57,831 nucleotides of DNA from Pseudomonadota bacterium. Its GTDB lineage: Bacteria; Pseudomonadota; Gammaproteobacteria; Enterobacterales; Enterobacteriaceae. Under the pieces are notes generated by a model. It searched no databases and was not told the DNA's origin. It saw only the letters and a list, made by a program, of their open reading frames with translations. Within the stretch, counting starts at the first letter, position 1. Every line of letters begins with the position of its first letter. Shown here in pieces: positions 56,816 to 57,831 of the stretch. Both the position numbers and the translations under genes were made by a program. The stretch covers positions 1 to 57,831 of the forward strand of contig JAGTSE010000027.1 of assembly GCA_018261615.1 (NCBI GenBank), given 5' to 3'.

Positions 56816-57831
56816 TCACACCAGAAAGAACTCGCCAAAGCCCATTTTTTTCAGGCCACGGCGATAGGCAATCGAACTTCTGTCCGCCGGAATATGGGCT
56901 TCCAGCGTCAGATCCAGCGGTAGCCTTTCCGGCCGTTGTGTCTCTACCATCAGGCGATCTTCTTCAAACACGCGCAGGTTGAACGCGTGCACATCTTCGA
57001 TCGGGATATGCAGATCGAAATTGCGCGCGATTGGCGCAAACATACGGGTAACGCGCGAGGAGACCGGCGACGCGGCATTCATGATCACCAGCCTCGCCTC
57101 GCCGGGAAAATGGATCGTCAACGTGGCGGTAAACGGCAGGTGCATCTCGAAATGGCGCAACCACTGAAAACCTTCCGGCGCGCGATAGTCAGAACTCGCC
57201 GGGTAATTGCCGACCGAACTCCAGTAATCAGCAATAAAGCCGAATCCGGTCTCCTGCGGGCTGTAATCCGGGACGAACTGGTTATTGGCATCGGCAAAAG
57301 TGTCCGTGTGGATCCACGCAAAGTGAGCGACATCAAGAAATCCTTCCACCTGGCGGCCAGCAAACCCGTTCACTTCAAAGGCCGGGCAGTTGATCTGTTG
57401 AAAACCCTCGTCATCCCAGTGCGGCATCGTCGGGAGCGGCTGCGGGTTTTCCGCGTCAAACGCCAGGCAGGTCCAGATCAGACCGAAGCGCTCTTCAACG
57501 GCAAACGTTAACAGGTTGAGTTTTGCCGGTACCGGCTGATCGGGGCTGGAAGGGATGCGGTTACAGCGGCCATCTTCACCGAAACGTAGCCCGTGGTAGG
57601 GGCAGACGATGCCCTCTTCATCGTGGAAACCGAGCGTCAGCGGCACCCCGCGGTGCGGGCAGACGTCGCGGGCGACCACCACCTGGCCCTTCACGCGATA
57701 AATCACCAGTTGTTCATCAAGCAGCGTGGCTTTCACCGGCGCTGCGCCAATATCGCAGGCGCGGGCGACGGGATGCCAGCATTTTGCCAGACGTAACCAG
57801 TCCTCCGGCTCGAAGGTACAATGGGCGGGTG
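56816..57831 (-). CDS. Rieske non-haem iron oxygenase, alpha subunit (VanA-like), partial
   Basis: The 5' end lies beyond the window; the frame stays open to the last base, where it reads AHCTFEPEDWLRLAKCWHPV. The Rieske cluster motif is CPHRGVPLTLGF through CPYH (C-x-H-x16-C-x2-H). The catalytic iron site reads DVAHFAWIH (D-x2-H-x4-H). The C-terminal end GFGEFFLV is complete. With the VanB-like reductase it forms a two-component system for oxidative demethylation or hydroxylation of an aromatic acid. The exact substrate cannot be told. The apparent GTG start at 57736 is internal to the Rieske domain and is not the real start. Confidence 0.9.
   Translation of the reverse strand, partial: PAHCTFEPEDWLRLAKCWHPVARACDIGAAPVKATLLDEQLVIYRVKGQVVVARDVCPHRGVPLTLGFHDEEGIVCPYHGLRFGEDGRCNRIPSSPDQPVPAKLNLLTFAVEERFGLIWTCLAFDAENPQPLPTMPHWDDEGFQQINCPAFEVNGFAGRQVEGFLDVAHFAWIHTDTFADANNQFVPDYSPQETGFGFIADYWSSVGNYPASSDYRAPEGFQWLRHFEMHLPFTATLTIHFPGEARLVIMNAASPVSSRVTRMFAPIARNFDLHIPIEDVHAFNLRVFEEDRLMVETQRPERLPLDLTLEAHIPADRSSIAYRRGLKKMGFGEFFLV

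Overview
The window is chromosomal DNA from a member of the Enterobacteriaceae. The first 34 kb reads pncB, pepN, ssuEADCB, pyrD, zapC, ycbX, rlmKL, uup, pqiABC, rmf, fabA, lonH, matP, ompA, sulA, sxy, yccS, yccF, helD, mgsA, yccU, hspQ, rlmI, acyP, tusE, yccA. This is the gene order of the E. coli 21-22 min region, and the proteins are close to E. coli lengths. A genus near Enterobacter or Kosakonia fits, but I cannot fix it from sequence alone.

1-34,111, core block. The genes cover NAD salvage (pncB), peptide turnover (pepN), alkanesulfonate use (ssu), pyrimidine synthesis (pyrD), division and chromosome organisation (zapC, sulA, matP), rRNA and tRNA modification (rlmKL, rlmI, tusE), ribosome hibernation (rmf), envelope functions (pqiABC, fabA, ompA, yccS), DNA repair (helD) and methylglyoxal production (mgsA). 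Known-type control sites can be read directly: a NadR box before pncB, a PurR box and a leader hairpin before pyrD, overlapping FabR and FadR sites before fabA, and a LexA box before sulA. One core gene is broken. ssuD, the monooxygenase of the sulfonate pathway, has lost about 241 bp internally and is frameshifted, while uptake (ssuABC) and flavin reduction (ssuE) remain intact.

34,112-36,300, junction. An orphan OppA-type binding protein precedes serT (tRNA-Ser, anticodon TGA). In E. coli K-12 the hya operon follows serT; here it does not.

36,300-55,840, accessory region after serT. It starts with two decayed genes: a GlxA/AraC-type regulator and, divergently, what may be a flavin oxidoreductase tail. 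Next come an AT-rich chemoreceptor gene with a candidate sigma-28 promoter and an unrecognised lipoprotein. A complete contact-dependent inhibition locus follows: cdiB, a 3,981-residue cdiA, and cdiI. The CdiA tip looks like a DNA/RNA non-specific endonuclease, and CdiI looks like a YezG/DUF600 immunity protein. After it lie a SymE-type toxin gene and an XRE regulator in tandem, then relics of a CHC2 zinc-finger primase gene whose upstream control module is present twice. The two module copies carry different but position-matched palindromes.

55,842-57,831, right edge. A two-gene Rieske oxygenase system (vanB-like reductase, vanA-like oxygenase cut by the window end) suggests catabolism of an aromatic compound.

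The most unusual items are the CdiA-CT/CdiI cassette with its base-composition break, the duplicated palindrome modules at the primase relic, the XRE-SymE pair, and the ssuD deletion.
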